Program-made: the position numbers and the translations under genes
The notes under the pieces: generated by a model
Seen by the model: only the letters and a program-made list of their open reading frames with translations
The model's database searches: none
Told to the model about the DNA's origin: nothing
Shown: one piece after another, positions 34,201 through 41,864 of the stretch
How the letters are laid out: each line of letters opens with the position of its first letter
How positions within the stretch are numbered: the stretch's first letter is position 1
NCBI GenBank assembly: GCA_030691545.1
Contig: JAUYEE010000098.1
Span: 1 to 53,604 of the forward strand
Length of the DNA: 53,604 bases
Reading direction: 5' to 3'
DNA from: a bacterium
Lineage (GTDB): Bacteria; Auribacterota; JABMQX01

Positions 34201-34773
34201 CGCGACTCTCTTCAGCGCCTCGATGCTCGGGTTGGCGTCCCGGCAGTAGGTCTCCAGGGTTTGCTTTGCCTCATCAGTCTTTTTTTCAGTCAGCAGAAGG
34301 GCGACGAGGTTTTCGAGGGCCGAGGCGTCTTCCGGGAACAGCGTCAAGGTTGCCTGAAACACGAGTTTCGCCCTGTCCGGGAAGCCGTTTTCCAAACAGA
34401 TTTCCGCGATCTGGCGAAGCTGGTCCGTGCCGAGGGTCTTCATTGCGAGGGCAATGTCCATTTCCCTCCTGGCCTCGTCCTCTCTACCGGCGAGCCGCGC
34501 GAGCAGCTCGATCAATTTCGCCCGGGCGGCGAAATTCGCCTCATCGCGGTTCAGAGCAGACCGGTACAGGTCAACGGCCGCCGAATACCTCCCGGTCTCG
34601 AACGCTTCGTCGCCCATGCGCACAAGGTCGTCGCTGCTTTTCGCCTCAAATTCCGTCGCCCCGCAAGGCGGGGTGGAGAGTCCTAAGACGAGGGAACAGA
34701 GAACCTCGAGGGCGGTTATCAGAGACCTCTTTTGAGAGCCTGAGAACAGAAATCTTTGAGCTCGCCATGCCAT
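31276..34773 (-). CDS. Exported TPR protein with gluzincin (MA-like) metallopeptidase domain
   Basis: A 1165-residue protein with an N-terminal signal peptide (hydrophobic core ALEVLCSLVLGLS, cleavage near CGA|TEFE). About 16 or more TPR units fill residues 50-640. A peptidase MA-like domain follows, with zinc motif HEFVH at 747-751 and the third ligand in FWFTEGLA (Glu768). More TPRs lie from about 890 to the end. In-frame repeat R1 encodes SAGVSPAS inside the C-terminal TPR array. GGGAG lies 7 bases before the ATG. TPRs may hold a partner while the peptidase processes it in the periplasm (inference). Confidence 0.88.
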   Translation of the reverse strand: MAWRAQRFLFSGSQKRSLITALEVLCSLVLGLSTPPCGATEFEAKSSDDLVRMGDEAFETGRYSAAVDLYRSALNRDEANFAARAKLIELLARLAGREDEARREMDIALAMKTLGTDQLRQIAEICLENGFPDRAKLVFQATLTLFPEDASALENLVALLLTEKKTDEAKQTLETYCRDANPSIEALKRVAASCLRRLQYDLARIAYETVLAREERNPEGLLGVSRCLLGTGRLPEAVERLSQAAEWHPERAEISVALGELLLRKGEYEKAEQAFQKALTPESESEDAAVGYAEVLRATGRYPEARQALDQTLKTSPDSPALRVSLGELLDYVGEDDLARQQFEKALEASPGYPKAILGLGRIFLESGQREAAQEHLHRLYDFWDAHVADLDAIEPGDMIAVAVGCALTDNPQDAVSVLERALKKDPTNTEALLWEARLFLERHQPGDATRELSKLLSINPHHAEAHAELAAIFAANGEYDLATESCRKALESNPKLIRGMDILSSIQLLDFQYEAAEETAKKALEVNPRSLSSLSHLASCFYQQRKKDAYEEVRKKVFAINPAYSEFYSIVARACEEKRRNEEAMELLKEAIVLRPDDAAAHTKMGVLLMREGEEEQAEQYLRKSYRLDPYNPRTTNFINLLDYIKRNFVSWRTEHFLLRWDKEKGRVLESFLPGYIEQVYRDVCGEFGYEPRNPTLVEIFESHDQFSARIVGLPFIATVGASLGKLVAMDSPKSGAFDWKDVLRHEFVHVVNLQQTNMQIPFWFTEGLATLHEDSPLPAEWDGLLQRMLYLGEIIPVKDLNSCFTRPRTQLHKQAAYAESRMICRYLDEKFGRDVVRKMISYIGQNISTEEVIPQVLSISVEEFEQKIADYILAAASEQRIAPLFLPGDGELMERLRSERPADALLKVAQARLLAEEALRARPPDPAKLDQATQIVAEVIEKDPQARGAYATLAGIHLFREKYTEALDAAQKALAADEKDFLARRYLGFTYERMNEPQKAAEELERAAELYPRADEVWLALHALYTNSSAGVSPASQKDQPGTIRALRGRLRANPRDVPALKTIAEAYLANRDHLKAIELLEKGLRYNLYDGELYSLLVDAYEGTGRWKTARRYAEIGSEAAYISAASLVPYQKEKVLSLLKLALKLNPGHEKAQSLLGQVAQ
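31661..31685. repeat. Hairpin repeat R1 inside the TPR/peptidase gene
   Basis: The same 25-base unit as in the C25 gene: GCAGGC stem, GAGAC loop, GCCTGC stem. It is read on the minus strand as SAGVSPAS between two TPR units, without frameshift or stop. Confidence 0.92.
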
Positions 34774-34854
34774 TTTTCTACTCCCGTGACCGTGGAATCT
34801 TCCGAGGGCGAAATTGGCGCCTTCGCTCGGTTACTACGTGGTCCGTTTCATAAA

Positions 34855-35022
34855 TACGGTGACGTATTTTTGGATGAATCCGCTGGTCGAGAAGCCCGGC
34901 TAAAGCCGGCTCCGGACGACAAGCCGCGGGACCCTGATACCACCGCCTGAAGACGGTGGCTACAGGACGATGCCGGCTGAAGCCCGGCAGGACACGACAA
35001 TGTTCAAAGTGGGTCATCGCGG
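34855..35022. repeat. Composite hairpin repeat R4, copy 1
   Basis: A chain of palindromes: AGCCCGGCTAAAGCCGGCT, CCACCGCCTGAAGACGGTGG and GCCGGCTGAAGCCCGGC, preceded by GGATGAATCCGCTGGTCGAG and followed by AAAGTGGGTCATCGCGGTC. The copy at 41688-41855 has the same order and direction; a partial reverse copy is at 1-62. Confidence 0.88.
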
Positions 35023-35130
35023 TCAGTACCCTCGTGCACCGCTCGTAACCGTATTTACGAAAGCATGTACTATGCGTGTGGCCGTATTTGGGTGGCAAGG
35101 CCGACCGCCCGAAATGTTTCACGAGCGTCG

Positions 35131-35258
35131 GTTATTCCGCCCTTACAGGGCTTCCGTTTCCGACGGGTTTCCGTACCCAGGGCGTTGCCCTGGGCTATGG
35201 TATTGCGCCCCGTTGGGGCGTGGCATTTTCTCCGCGACCAAGCCCTGAAAGGGCGCCA
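35131..35258. repeat. Dispersed repeat R5, copy 1
   Basis: TATTCCGCCCTTACAGGGCT, then CCCAGGGCGTTGCCCTGGG, then GCGCCCCGTTGGGGCG, then AAGCCCTGAAAGGGCG. Each part is a small palindrome. The first three recur at 42741-42828. Translated, it gives the ALPWAM-LRPVGA peptide that I recall from repeat-derived predicted proteins. Confidence 0.85.
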
Positions 35259-35393
35259 TATCATAGCGATGCCTGCCCGCGGCAGCGCACAAAGTTCAGA
35301 CCGGGGTCCAAGTCGGTTGTGCACGGCAATGCCGTGTCGGGCTGGCACGGCCAGGGGGCAACGCCCAGGGGACCCTGTCGAATCGAATCATCC

Positions 35394-35420
35394 AAGCCCT
35401 GAAAGGGCGGAATAAGGCGA
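35394..35420. repeat. Fragment of repeat R5
   Basis: AAGCCCTGAAAGGGCGGAAT followed by AAGGCG, matching in reverse complement the TTCCGCCCTTACAGGGCT part of R5. It follows a CAACGCCCAGGGG remnant at about 35357-35371. Confidence 0.65.
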
Positions 35421-35675
35421 TGCCACTACAATAGAGCCACACTGGCTACTAAGATATTTGTTGCCGTGCCGCGTCGCAAGAGGTATTCTTGTTGTTGAGG
35501 AACTGAGGAATTCCTGCATGGTTCATTCGCGCGGCCAGGCCCTCGCCCGCATTTCCTGCGAACAAACCGTCTCGCGAGTCGTCTCAATAGCATAGGTTTC
35601 GCTGTCCAGAGAAAGAAAAGACAACTCCGGCAGGCACGTGTGTAACTGGCATTTAATAGCGGGAGACACAGACAA

Positions 35676-36131
35676 ATGTTCTATCGGATCGTTCGATATG
35701 GCGTAGGTTTGCTCTTGTTGAGCGTCCTGTGCGGCATCCTCGGATGCAGCGGCAAGGGCGACGGAGACGACAATCTTGCCCCGCCGATCACGGACATCAC
35801 CGGAACATGGGAAGGGGAAGCGAAGGACCCCGGCGTCACGGGGAATTACTTCTACCCGATCGAGTTCACGTTTGTACAGCACGACAACGTGGTAAACGGC
35901 ACCAGCTCGTTTCCCGGACTGGCTCGCTTTCGAGGCAAGATAGACGGCTATGTCCTAAGTATCGAGGGCACAGACATGTACGCCTATATCACAAGCGACG
36001 GACTGGGAAACAAGGAAATCCGGGGCACCTTCACCTCCGCAGGGACTGCGGGCACCGGAACCGCCGCCGGGACCGGTGGACAAACCGCAACTTTCTGGCT
36101 GCGCAGGATTTCAGAGTTCGGCATCCTCTGA
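35676..36131 (+). CDS. Small predicted lipoprotein
   Basis: A 151-residue exported protein. The signal ends in a lipobox, GILGC, with Cys near residue 24, so it should be lipid-anchored on the outer side of a membrane. After an Asp/Gly linker (SGKGDGDDN) comes a beta-rich domain starting ITGTWEGEA, like the lipocalin-type strand pattern of small lipoproteins, ending with a Gly/Thr-rich stretch and TATFWLRR. A GGGAG sequence lies 11 bases before the ATG. Function unknown. The next gene faces it, and the shared gap holds a simple repeat. Confidence 0.75.
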   Translation: MFYRIVRYGVGLLLLSVLCGILGCSGKGDGDDNLAPPITDITGTWEGEAKDPGVTGNYFYPIEFTFVQHDNVVNGTSSFPGLARFRGKIDGYVLSIEGTDMYAYITSDGLGNKEIRGTFTSAGTAGTGTAAGTGGQTATFWLRRISEFGIL

Positions 36132-36144
36132 AGCGGTTCGTGAT

Positions 36145-36180
36145 TCAACCACGGACAGACACAGACGGACACAGACGAGT
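36145..36180. repeat. ACAGAC-type simple repeat
   Basis: CAACCACGGACAGACACAGA followed by CGGACACAGACGAG: imperfect tandem CGGACA/ACAGAC units, 14 bases after the lipoprotein stop. I recall this family (CCACGGACAGACACGGACGG-like) from many bacterial genomes. Confidence 0.6.
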
Positions 36181-36241
36181 GCTAATCTGCGTTCATTTGT
36201 GGTTTGTGGTACCTTTTTACCCCTATCGGCGGATTGCGGCC

Positions 36242-37381
36242 TCACTTGTCCGCTTTCTTTACCTCGGCCCCCTTCTGAGCGATATTGACCCGATAGAGAC
36301 GAGCGTCATGAAGCTGGTTCTTTTCCGCGACCTGTCTCAGCGCGTTGACGACCCTCTCCTCGTTTTTCGGCCGCACCAGTGCGAACACCGAGCCGCCTCC
36401 GCCGGCGCCGGTGAGCTTGGCCCCGAGTGCCCCGTTATTGAGGGCAGCTTCGATCAGGAGATTGTTGGCCTCACCTGCCCCGCCCGGGAAGCCGCAGTAG
36501 AGCATGATCTCGTTGACAAGCCGATGGTTCTTGTTCATCAGATTGCCAAACGCCTCCAGGTCGCCCCGGAGCAGATGAATCTTCCCGACCCACGCGGTCT
36601 CCGCCACCTCGCTAAATTTCTCCAGGATGGGCGAGGTGTACTCGGGGTAGGTCATTTTCTTTTCGTACTCGAGGAGGTACCTCCCGCGAAGAATGGAGTG
36701 CACGCTCCCCGACTCCCGCACGACGCCGCTTGAGGCCACGATGAACGCCATCTCCTCGATGGGTGCGTCGAGTCGCTCGTACGTGGCGAAGGGCTCCTCG
36801 AATATGTTCTTGTGGAAGAGTTTACCGCGATAATCGAGGTACGCCAATCCCCCCATCTGCGTAACATACCGGTCGGAGAAACCGCACGTGACCCCGAGGT
36901 CAATCTCCTCAATTCGCTGGGTCAGCTCGGCAAGGACATAATCGTTAAATTCCGTTTTGGGCAAATCGTAGAACTCTTTCAAGGCATTGAGAATGATCAG
37001 GATAATGATGGAGGAGCCTGCCAGGCCGCTCTGCCGCGGGACCTCCGTCCAGATGCCGATTCTCACTTTCGCTTTTTCCATCTGGAGCTTGAGCGGGCGG
37101 TAGAACCGCAGCATCCTGGAGACCGCCGCCTTGAACAGCTTGAACTTATCGTCCGGGGTGAAAGGAATCTGCCCGACCCTCGCCGTTTGAGAGTCCACGG
37201 GATTGTCCAGTTCTCCTTTCTTGAGGAACTGGAAAGTCAGCTCTTCTGCTGGCTCGATGACCCCTCCGGCAAACAGGCTGATCGCAGCAGAGATAGTATG
37301 GTAGTCGCCCTCATTGGCATCGGTCGGGTTTCCGAGGATGTTGATCCTCGCCGGGATTTTCAACAGGTACCTTGCTTTCAT
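36242..37381 (-). CDS. GHMP-family sugar kinase
   Basis: A 379-residue kinase related to galactokinase, glucuronokinase and heptose kinases. The start KIPARINILGNPTDANEGDY is the substrate-binding motif 1. PRQSGLAGSS near residue 120 is the ATP-binding motif 2, and KLTGAGGGGSVFAL near residue 340 is motif 3. The ATG overlaps the murB stop (ATGA), so the two are translated together; a TTG two codons earlier is less likely. It probably phosphorylates a sugar for cell-wall or surface glycan making. The exact sugar cannot be told. Third gene after nusB and murB. Confidence 0.88.
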   Translation of the reverse strand: MKARYLLKIPARINILGNPTDANEGDYHTISAAISLFAGGVIEPAEELTFQFLKKGELDNPVDSQTARVGQIPFTPDDKFKLFKAAVSRMLRFYRPLKLQMEKAKVRIGIWTEVPRQSGLAGSSIIILIILNALKEFYDLPKTEFNDYVLAELTQRIEEIDLGVTCGFSDRYVTQMGGLAYLDYRGKLFHKNIFEEPFATYERLDAPIEEMAFIVASSGVVRESGSVHSILRGRYLLEYEKKMTYPEYTSPILEKFSEVAETAWVGKIHLLRGDLEAFGNLMNKNHRLVNEIMLYCGFPGGAGEANNLLIEAALNNGALGAKLTGAGGGGSVFALVRPKNEERVVNALRQVAEKNQLHDARLYRVNIAQKGAEVKKADK

Positions 37382-38292
37382 GCCCAATCTCCAAGATCAA
37401 TGATTTCGAGTTCCAGCTCCACTCCGTGGGCTGCTCTTACTTTTTCCCTCACGTCCTCGATTAAAGCCTTCACGTCCGAGTACGTCGCTCCGCCGGAAGT
37501 TATGATGAAGTTCGCGTGTTTGTGCGAGACAACTGCTCCGCCCCGCCGCATTCCCTTGCATCCTGCGAGGTCTATCAGTCTGCCCGCCGCCTGTCCTTCC
37601 ACGTTTTTGAACACGCTCCCCGCGCTCCGGCAGCGAATCGGTTGCGATAGCTTCCGCAGAAGGAGGAACTGGTCCATTCTCTCTTTGATCGCCTGCGGCT
37701 CATCCTCATGAAGGACGAGGATGACCTCCGAGATAATCCCTGGAAAGCGTCGCAGATTGCTTTCTCGATAGCCGAATCGCAAATCGCTTTTCCCAAGGCG
37801 CACCTCCCCGCCTCCCGATGTCTCGACGAGGCGCACCTCCTCGATAGGCTCTCCAATCCACCCGCCGTGCGCCCCGGCGTTCATGATTGCGGCGCCGCCG
37901 ACGGACCCGGGGATGCCCACGGCAAACTCCATTCCCGCCAATCCGCGTTCTGCAACCATGCGGGCGAGCTTCTGTAAGGACGCCCCCGCCTGCGCCACGA
38001 CGCGATTCCGGTCGAACTGCACTGAACCTGCGCGCACACAAATGACCATTCCGCGTACGCCGGCGTCCGGGACGAGCACGTTCGTGCCCCTTCCGAGAAC
38101 GAAATACGGCAACGACCACTCGCGGCAGAACGCTAACCCTTCCCTCAGCAGGCGGATGTCTGCCGCCGAAAGAAAGAGGTCCGCCGGTCCGCCAATCCCG
38201 AAGGAACAATGCTTCGACAGCGGCTCAGCAAGGGCAATATTCTTGCCGAACAGTCGCCTCGCTTCTTCAAGTAGGGTGTTCCCCACGGTCAC
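37378..38292 (-). CDS. murB: UDP-N-acetylmuramate dehydrogenase
   Basis: FAD enzyme that reduces UDP-GlcNAc-enolpyruvate to UDP-MurNAc, a cytosolic step of peptidoglycan synthesis. The 304-residue length fits the short type II family. Visible motifs: SFGIGGPADLF near residue 30, VLGRGTNVLVPD (FAD binding), GMEFAVGIPGSVGGAAIMNAG and SAGSVFKN, whose second Ser is the proton donor. It begins with GTG at 38292, overlapping the nusB stop by 4 bases (GTGA), and ends overlapping the GHMP kinase start. Its presence shows that the organism makes peptidoglycan. Confidence 0.96.
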   Translation of the reverse strand: MTVGNTLLEEARRLFGKNIALAEPLSKHCSFGIGGPADLFLSAADIRLLREGLAFCREWSLPYFVLGRGTNVLVPDAGVRGMVICVRAGSVQFDRNRVVAQAGASLQKLARMVAERGLAGMEFAVGIPGSVGGAAIMNAGAHGGWIGEPIEEVRLVETSGGGEVRLGKSDLRFGYRESNLRRFPGIISEVILVLHEDEPQAIKERMDQFLLLRKLSQPIRCRSAGSVFKNVEGQAAGRLIDLAGCKGMRRGGAVVSHKHANFIITSGGATYSDVKALIEDVREKVRAAHGVELELEIIDLGDWA

Positions 38293-38699
38293 GCCTCAGC
38301 GAGCTTAGCTCGCACGTTGTCGAGAATCCCATTCACGAACTTGCCGGATTCGGCCGTTCCGAACTTTTTGGCGATGTCCACTGCTTCATTGATCGTGACG
38401 ACATGGGGAATATCCGGCCGAAACGCCAACTCGTAAACCGCCAGCCGCAGCATGTTGCGGTCCACCGGAATGATTCGCTGGATGTCCCAGTTGAGCGCGT
38501 GCTCGGAGATGGTTCGATCAATCTGCTCCTTGTGCTGAACGACACCCCGGATCAGAGACGCGGCAAATTCCTCTATCTCCCGTTCCGTTCTGTTCATCTG
38601 CCAAAAACTGGCAAGCTTCTCCTCTAAGTCGCCCGGGTTGACCTCGATACCGTAGAGGAACTGAAGCGCGAGCTCTCTCGCTTTTCTCCTGAGAGTCAT
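38289..38699 (-). CDS. nusB: Transcription antitermination protein NusB
   Basis: A 136-residue all-helical protein that binds boxA RNA with NusE to support rRNA transcription. Family marks: RRKARELALQFLYGIEV at the start, DRTISEHALNWDIQRIIPVDRNMLRLAVYEL is split here as ISEHALNWDIQRI and VDRNMLRLAVYEL, then INEAVDIAKKFG and KFVNGILD at the end. I choose ATG 38699 because family members begin just before RRKARE; the frame to 38747 would add 16 unmatched residues. The ribosome site is weak. murB follows with a 4-base overlap. Confidence 0.95.
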   Translation of the reverse strand: MTLRRKARELALQFLYGIEVNPGDLEEKLASFWQMNRTEREIEEFAASLIRGVVQHKEQIDRTISEHALNWDIQRIIPVDRNMLRLAVYELAFRPDIPHVVTINEAVDIAKKFGTAESGKFVNGILDNVRAKLAEA

Positions 38700-38833
38700 A
38701 GAGCAAATCCGCCTTTTGGTTCTGCCGGAAGGCGACGGTTCCGCCACCTCCGCAACAAGAAAGCTATGCGAAAGAACGCCCCGTCGTCAAGAAATGTAAT
38801 GCGTGCATCTTCAGGGAAACTCACCGCGCGCAT

Positions 38834-38863
38834 GTAGTAGCACAGGCGTCCCGCCTGCTATTC
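38834..38863. repeat. R1-like hairpin next to the flippase stop
   Basis: GTAGCACAGGCG, TCC, CGCCTGCTATT: a CAGGCG/CGCCTG stem. It lies 2 bases past the stop codon of the minus-strand membrane gene, as an R1 variant does for the Nramp gene. Confidence 0.65.
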
Positions 38864-38864
38864 C

Positions 38865-39953
38865 CTACCCCTCGGGAGGCGCAGCTTTGCCGGGGACAAC
38901 CTGTTGCGCCCGGGAACGCCTCACGGAGAAGAGGCGAAACAGGAACATCAGGAAGCCGATAATCCCGAAGAACAACACTGTCGCCACTTGCAGCCAGCCC
39001 ATGAGCGCGGCGGTGTCTCTGCCGGCTCCCGCTACGAAGCCCAGAGGAGTCCGGAACGCCCAAACCGTCCACTCCCGGACGCCGAAGCCCCCCGGGGTGA
39101 CCGGTATCATCAAAACCAGAGTCAGGGCGGGAACAATAATCATGTAATTATAGAGGTAATAGAGAGGGTTGGTGCGGAGATGGAGCGAGGAACCCATCGC
39201 CAGTCCGATGAGAAGCCAGTGGGCGATGACGTTGAGCTGAAGAACCCCTGCCCATAGCAGGTTTTTGTATATTGGACGGCGGTTTGACCGATAGACCGTC
39301 ACGGCTGCGTGGAGGGATAAGACGATCTTTCGCAGTTTGCCAAACAATGGAGCGGGACGATCGAGAATGGCGGCAATCCGCTTCGCCGTACGCGGATGAA
39401 GCAGGACAAAGAGAACTGCGACCAGACCGAGAAAGACCGCCGCGCAGATGCCAACGCCGGCGCCAACGCTCCAGAAGGCGGCAGCCGAAAGGCGAGTCGG
39501 CCCCGTTAGCAGAAGGAGCATTCCCACAGCCGCCAGAATCATTATCGCGGCGACACCGGTAAGCCGCTCGATGAAGACCACCGAGACCGCCTCAGCTCCT
39601 TTCTTGCTTTTGACCCCGCTATCGTACACGCGGTAGATGTCACCCCCCACGGTCCCCAATAGAATCGTGTTGAAGAACGTGGCGATAACGTAAGACTTGA
39701 TGAGCTGACAAAGAGATGGGCGGAGCCCCTGTGCCAGGAGAAGGATGCGCCAGCGATGGGCGCTGAAAACATAGCCCACAATGTGAAGAGACGCCGCAGC
39801 AGCCAACCACCACCAGATAACCCCGCGAAGACTCTCCGCGAAATCCTGGTATCGCGTTTTGCGAAGCAGAAGGAACAGGAGAAGTGCGGCAACGGCTGAT
39901 TTGATGAGGAAAATCAGAGCGTGTCGTGCCGCGGGTTTCTTCTGAGGCGACAT
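38865..39953 (-). CDS. Flippase-like integral membrane protein (UPF0104 / LPG-synthase TM family)
   Basis: A 362-residue polytopic protein with about eight hydrophobic segments. Family marks: RWRILLLAQGLRPSL, then YVIATFFNTILLGTVGGDIYRVY (the FN..LPGTVGGDxxR motif, with LL instead of LP) and VFIERLTGVAAI, ending near IPVTPGGFGVREW. Relatives move lipid-linked sugars or share the membrane domain of lysyl-phosphatidylglycerol synthase. GAGGGA lies 6-8 bases before ATG 39953; the frame to 40070 is not supported. It sits upstream of nusB's operon on the same strand but 165 bases away. Confidence 0.88.
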   Translation of the reverse strand: MSPQKKPAARHALIFLIKSAVAALLLFLLLRKTRYQDFAESLRGVIWWWLAAAASLHIVGYVFSAHRWRILLLAQGLRPSLCQLIKSYVIATFFNTILLGTVGGDIYRVYDSGVKSKKGAEAVSVVFIERLTGVAAIMILAAVGMLLLLTGPTRLSAAAFWSVGAGVGICAAVFLGLVAVLFVLLHPRTAKRIAAILDRPAPLFGKLRKIVLSLHAAVTVYRSNRRPIYKNLLWAGVLQLNVIAHWLLIGLAMGSSLHLRTNPLYYLYNYMIIVPALTLVLMIPVTPGGFGVREWTVWAFRTPLGFVAGAGRDTAALMGWLQVATVLFFGIIGFLMFLFRLFSVRRSRAQQVVPGKAAPPEG

Positions 39954-40260
39954 CGCGATTCCCTCAGGGGGTCGGGTGAGCTCGTGCAGAAGCGAGGGGC
40001 TACCCCGCAACTTTCGTATTGACATAGTGGAGCAAAATCTACATGCTAATCTTCGCGAAGTCAAAAACAAATTGTCCGCCGTGCGTAGCGGAGTAATGCG
40101 TCGTCGCCCTGGCCGTTCACGTCAACGCCGAGTCGAGGCGCGCTCAGCGCGATAGGCCCAGTCTGACGCGCGAGCGCGGGCGGGCGGGCAGGCCCCACCC
40201 ATACCCCCCGCCCACGTTCCACTAAGATGCCTGACAGGAGAGATTTCCTATCGTACTCAG
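39954..40260. other. Divergent intergenic region
   Basis: About 300 GC-rich bases with GGGCGGGCGGGCAGGC and AGCGCGCT-like patches near 40140-40190. No gene and no clear promoter. Confidence 0.45.
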
Positions 40261-41676
40261 ATGGTCAAAATAGCGCTTGTTTGTCTTGAGGTCGGACAGA
40301 GGTTTGACGCCCTGGGTTCTCAGCACGGTCTGATGTCCATTTCTACGGTGCTGAAAAGCAACGGCTTCCGGGACGTCCGCCTCTTCCACTTTGTGAGGAA
40401 GGTTGACTTTCACCAGTGGCGACAGAAACTGCTTGAGTATGAGCCGGCAGTGATCGGATTTTACCTGCCAAGCTGCCAGGTTGACTTAGTCAAGAAGCTG
40501 ATCGCGGAAATTCCGTATCGGGGGGCGTTCACGGTCTGCGGGGGACCTCATCCCACCTGTTTTCCTGAATCGTTGGAAGAAATTCCCGGCCTCGACGCTG
40601 TCTGTGTGGGGGAAGGCGAATACGCAATGCTCAACCTTGTCCGGACACTCGAGAAGGGCAGAGACCCCACGCAAATCGAAGGGCTGTGGGTACGACGGGC
40701 TGCCAGCCCGTCCCACGGCAAAATCGTTCGGAATCCCCCGAGGCCCTTCATCGAGAACCTCGACGAACTGCCTTACGCAGACCGCAGCCTCTTCGATACC
40801 CAGCACAGCATTGACGCATACGGACTGTCCCAGATTCGGGTGCTGGCGTCGCGGGGCTGCCCATACCGCTGCACCTACTGTTACAACTACAAGCTCGGCG
40901 AGGCGCAGCCCGGGCGATACGTCCGGTTCCGTTCGACGGACCACCTTATGGGCGAGTTGAAGATGCTCAAATCGAGCTTTCGTTTCAGCGAGGTGTTTTT
41001 TGACGACGACGTGTTCATGATGGACAAAAAGCGGCTTGCTGAGTTCGCGGAGAGGTATCCGCAGGAGATCGGTCTGCCTTTTGTCTGTTCGGTAAGAGTG
41101 GAAGTGTGTGACCGCCCCACCGTGGGATTGCTGAAGAAGGCCGGGGCACGGAGGATTGACATCGGCGTGGAGAGCGGAAACGAGGGGCTGCGGCGAAAGG
41201 TCCTGCGGCGTCCCATGTCAGACCGCAGAATTCTCGAGACGGCCCTCGCCGCGAGGGAGGTCGGCCTTCAGGTGAAGACTCTCAATATGGTCGGCCTACC
41301 CGGCGAGACGCTGGAAACTCACATGGATACCGTGCGACTCAACCGGCAGATCCGCCCAACGATCGTGGGTTTGTCGGTGTTCACTCCGTTTCCCGGGACC
41401 GACTTGTACGACATCTGCGTGAAAGAAGGATACCTGCCTGCGCAGAAGAAGATTCCTTATAACGTCTCGTACCACAAGTGTATCCTGCAAATGCCGAAGT
41501 TTACCGCCCGCCAGATTCATCGGTGCTACAACCTCTTCGGCATACGCGTGTTCTGGAAGCAAAGCAAGATCAAAGCCCTCGGATACACCATTCTCTATTC
41601 CGACATCGGGAAATTCCTGCTGAACCGATTCTCCCGGTGGAAGAGCTTGGCCCGTTCGATTCTCAAAGGCTTTTGA
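40261..41676 (+). CDS. B12-binding-type radical SAM enzyme
   Basis: A 471-residue protein. Residues 1-130 form a cobalamin-binding-like Rossmann domain (VIGFYLPSCQVD, CGGPHPTCFPE, VCVGEGEYAML). The radical SAM core begins at SRGCPYRCTYCYN near residue 200; the three Cys bind the 4Fe-4S cluster. GVESGNEGLR and VGLPGETLETH follow in the usual order. Related enzymes methylate unactivated carbons or modify lipids and antibiotics; the reaction here is unknown. An AGGAG lies 20 bases upstream, too far, so the start is moderately sure. Repeat 40686-40716 sits between the domains, in frame. It opens the glycan-type region. Confidence 0.88.
   Translation: MVKIALVCLEVGQRFDALGSQHGLMSISTVLKSNGFRDVRLFHFVRKVDFHQWRQKLLEYEPAVIGFYLPSCQVDLVKKLIAEIPYRGAFTVCGGPHPTCFPESLEEIPGLDAVCVGEGEYAMLNLVRTLEKGRDPTQIEGLWVRRAASPSHGKIVRNPPRPFIENLDELPYADRSLFDTQHSIDAYGLSQIRVLASRGCPYRCTYCYNYKLGEAQPGRYVRFRSTDHLMGELKMLKSSFRFSEVFFDDDVFMMDKKRLAEFAERYPQEIGLPFVCSVRVEVCDRPTVGLLKKAGARRIDIGVESGNEGLRRKVLRRPMSDRRILETALAAREVGLQVKTLNMVGLPGETLETHMDTVRLNRQIRPTIVGLSVFTPFPGTDLYDICVKEGYLPAQKKIPYNVSYHKCILQMPKFTARQIHRCYNLFGIRVFWKQSKIKALGYTILYSDIGKFLLNRFSRWKSLARSILKGF
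40686..40716. repeat. Nested hairpin inside the radical SAM gene
   Basis: Outer stem GTGGG/CCCAC and inner stem ACGGGCTG/CAGCCCGT. In frame it encodes VRRAASPSH between the B12-binding and radical SAM domains. The inner palindrome resembles the ACGGGCTTCCAGCCCGT half of R2. Confidence 0.8.
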
Positions 41677-41687
41677 CTCACTCATTC

Positions 41688-41855
41688 GGTGAGGTATTCT
41701 CGGATGAATCCGCTCGTCGAGAAGCCCGGCTAAAGCCGGCTGCCGACGACAAGCCCCGCGACTATGATACCACCGCCTGAAGACAGTGGCTAAAGGAGTA
41801 TGCCGGCTGAAGCCCGGCAGGACGTGACAGTGTCCAAAGTGGGTCATCGTGGTCC
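41688..41855. repeat. Composite hairpin repeat R4, copy 2
   Basis: Same series as at 34855-35022: GGATGAATCCGCTCGTCGAG, AGCCCGGCTAAAGCCGGCT, CCACCGCCTGAAGACAGTGG, GCCGGCTGAAGCCCGGC, then AAAGTGGGTCATCGTGGTC. It fills the gap between the convergent radical SAM and methyltransferase genes, where it may act as a two-way transcript end. Confidence 0.9.
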
Positions 41856-41864
41856 GTGCGGGCA

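Larger units (their letters stand above)
34774..35675. other. Repeat-rich intergenic region
   Basis: About 900 bases between the TPR/peptidase gene and the lipoprotein gene. It holds composite repeat R4 (34855-35022) and repeat R5 (35131-35258 plus a fragment at 35394-35420). The open frames that cross it translate repeat sequence and are not genes. Both flanking promoters should be here. Confidence 0.7.

Noticed and set aside
33756..34853. Plus-strand Arg/Pro-rich frame over the TPR gene
   Set aside because: Composition is that of an out-of-frame GC-rich shadow, with no recognisable fold.
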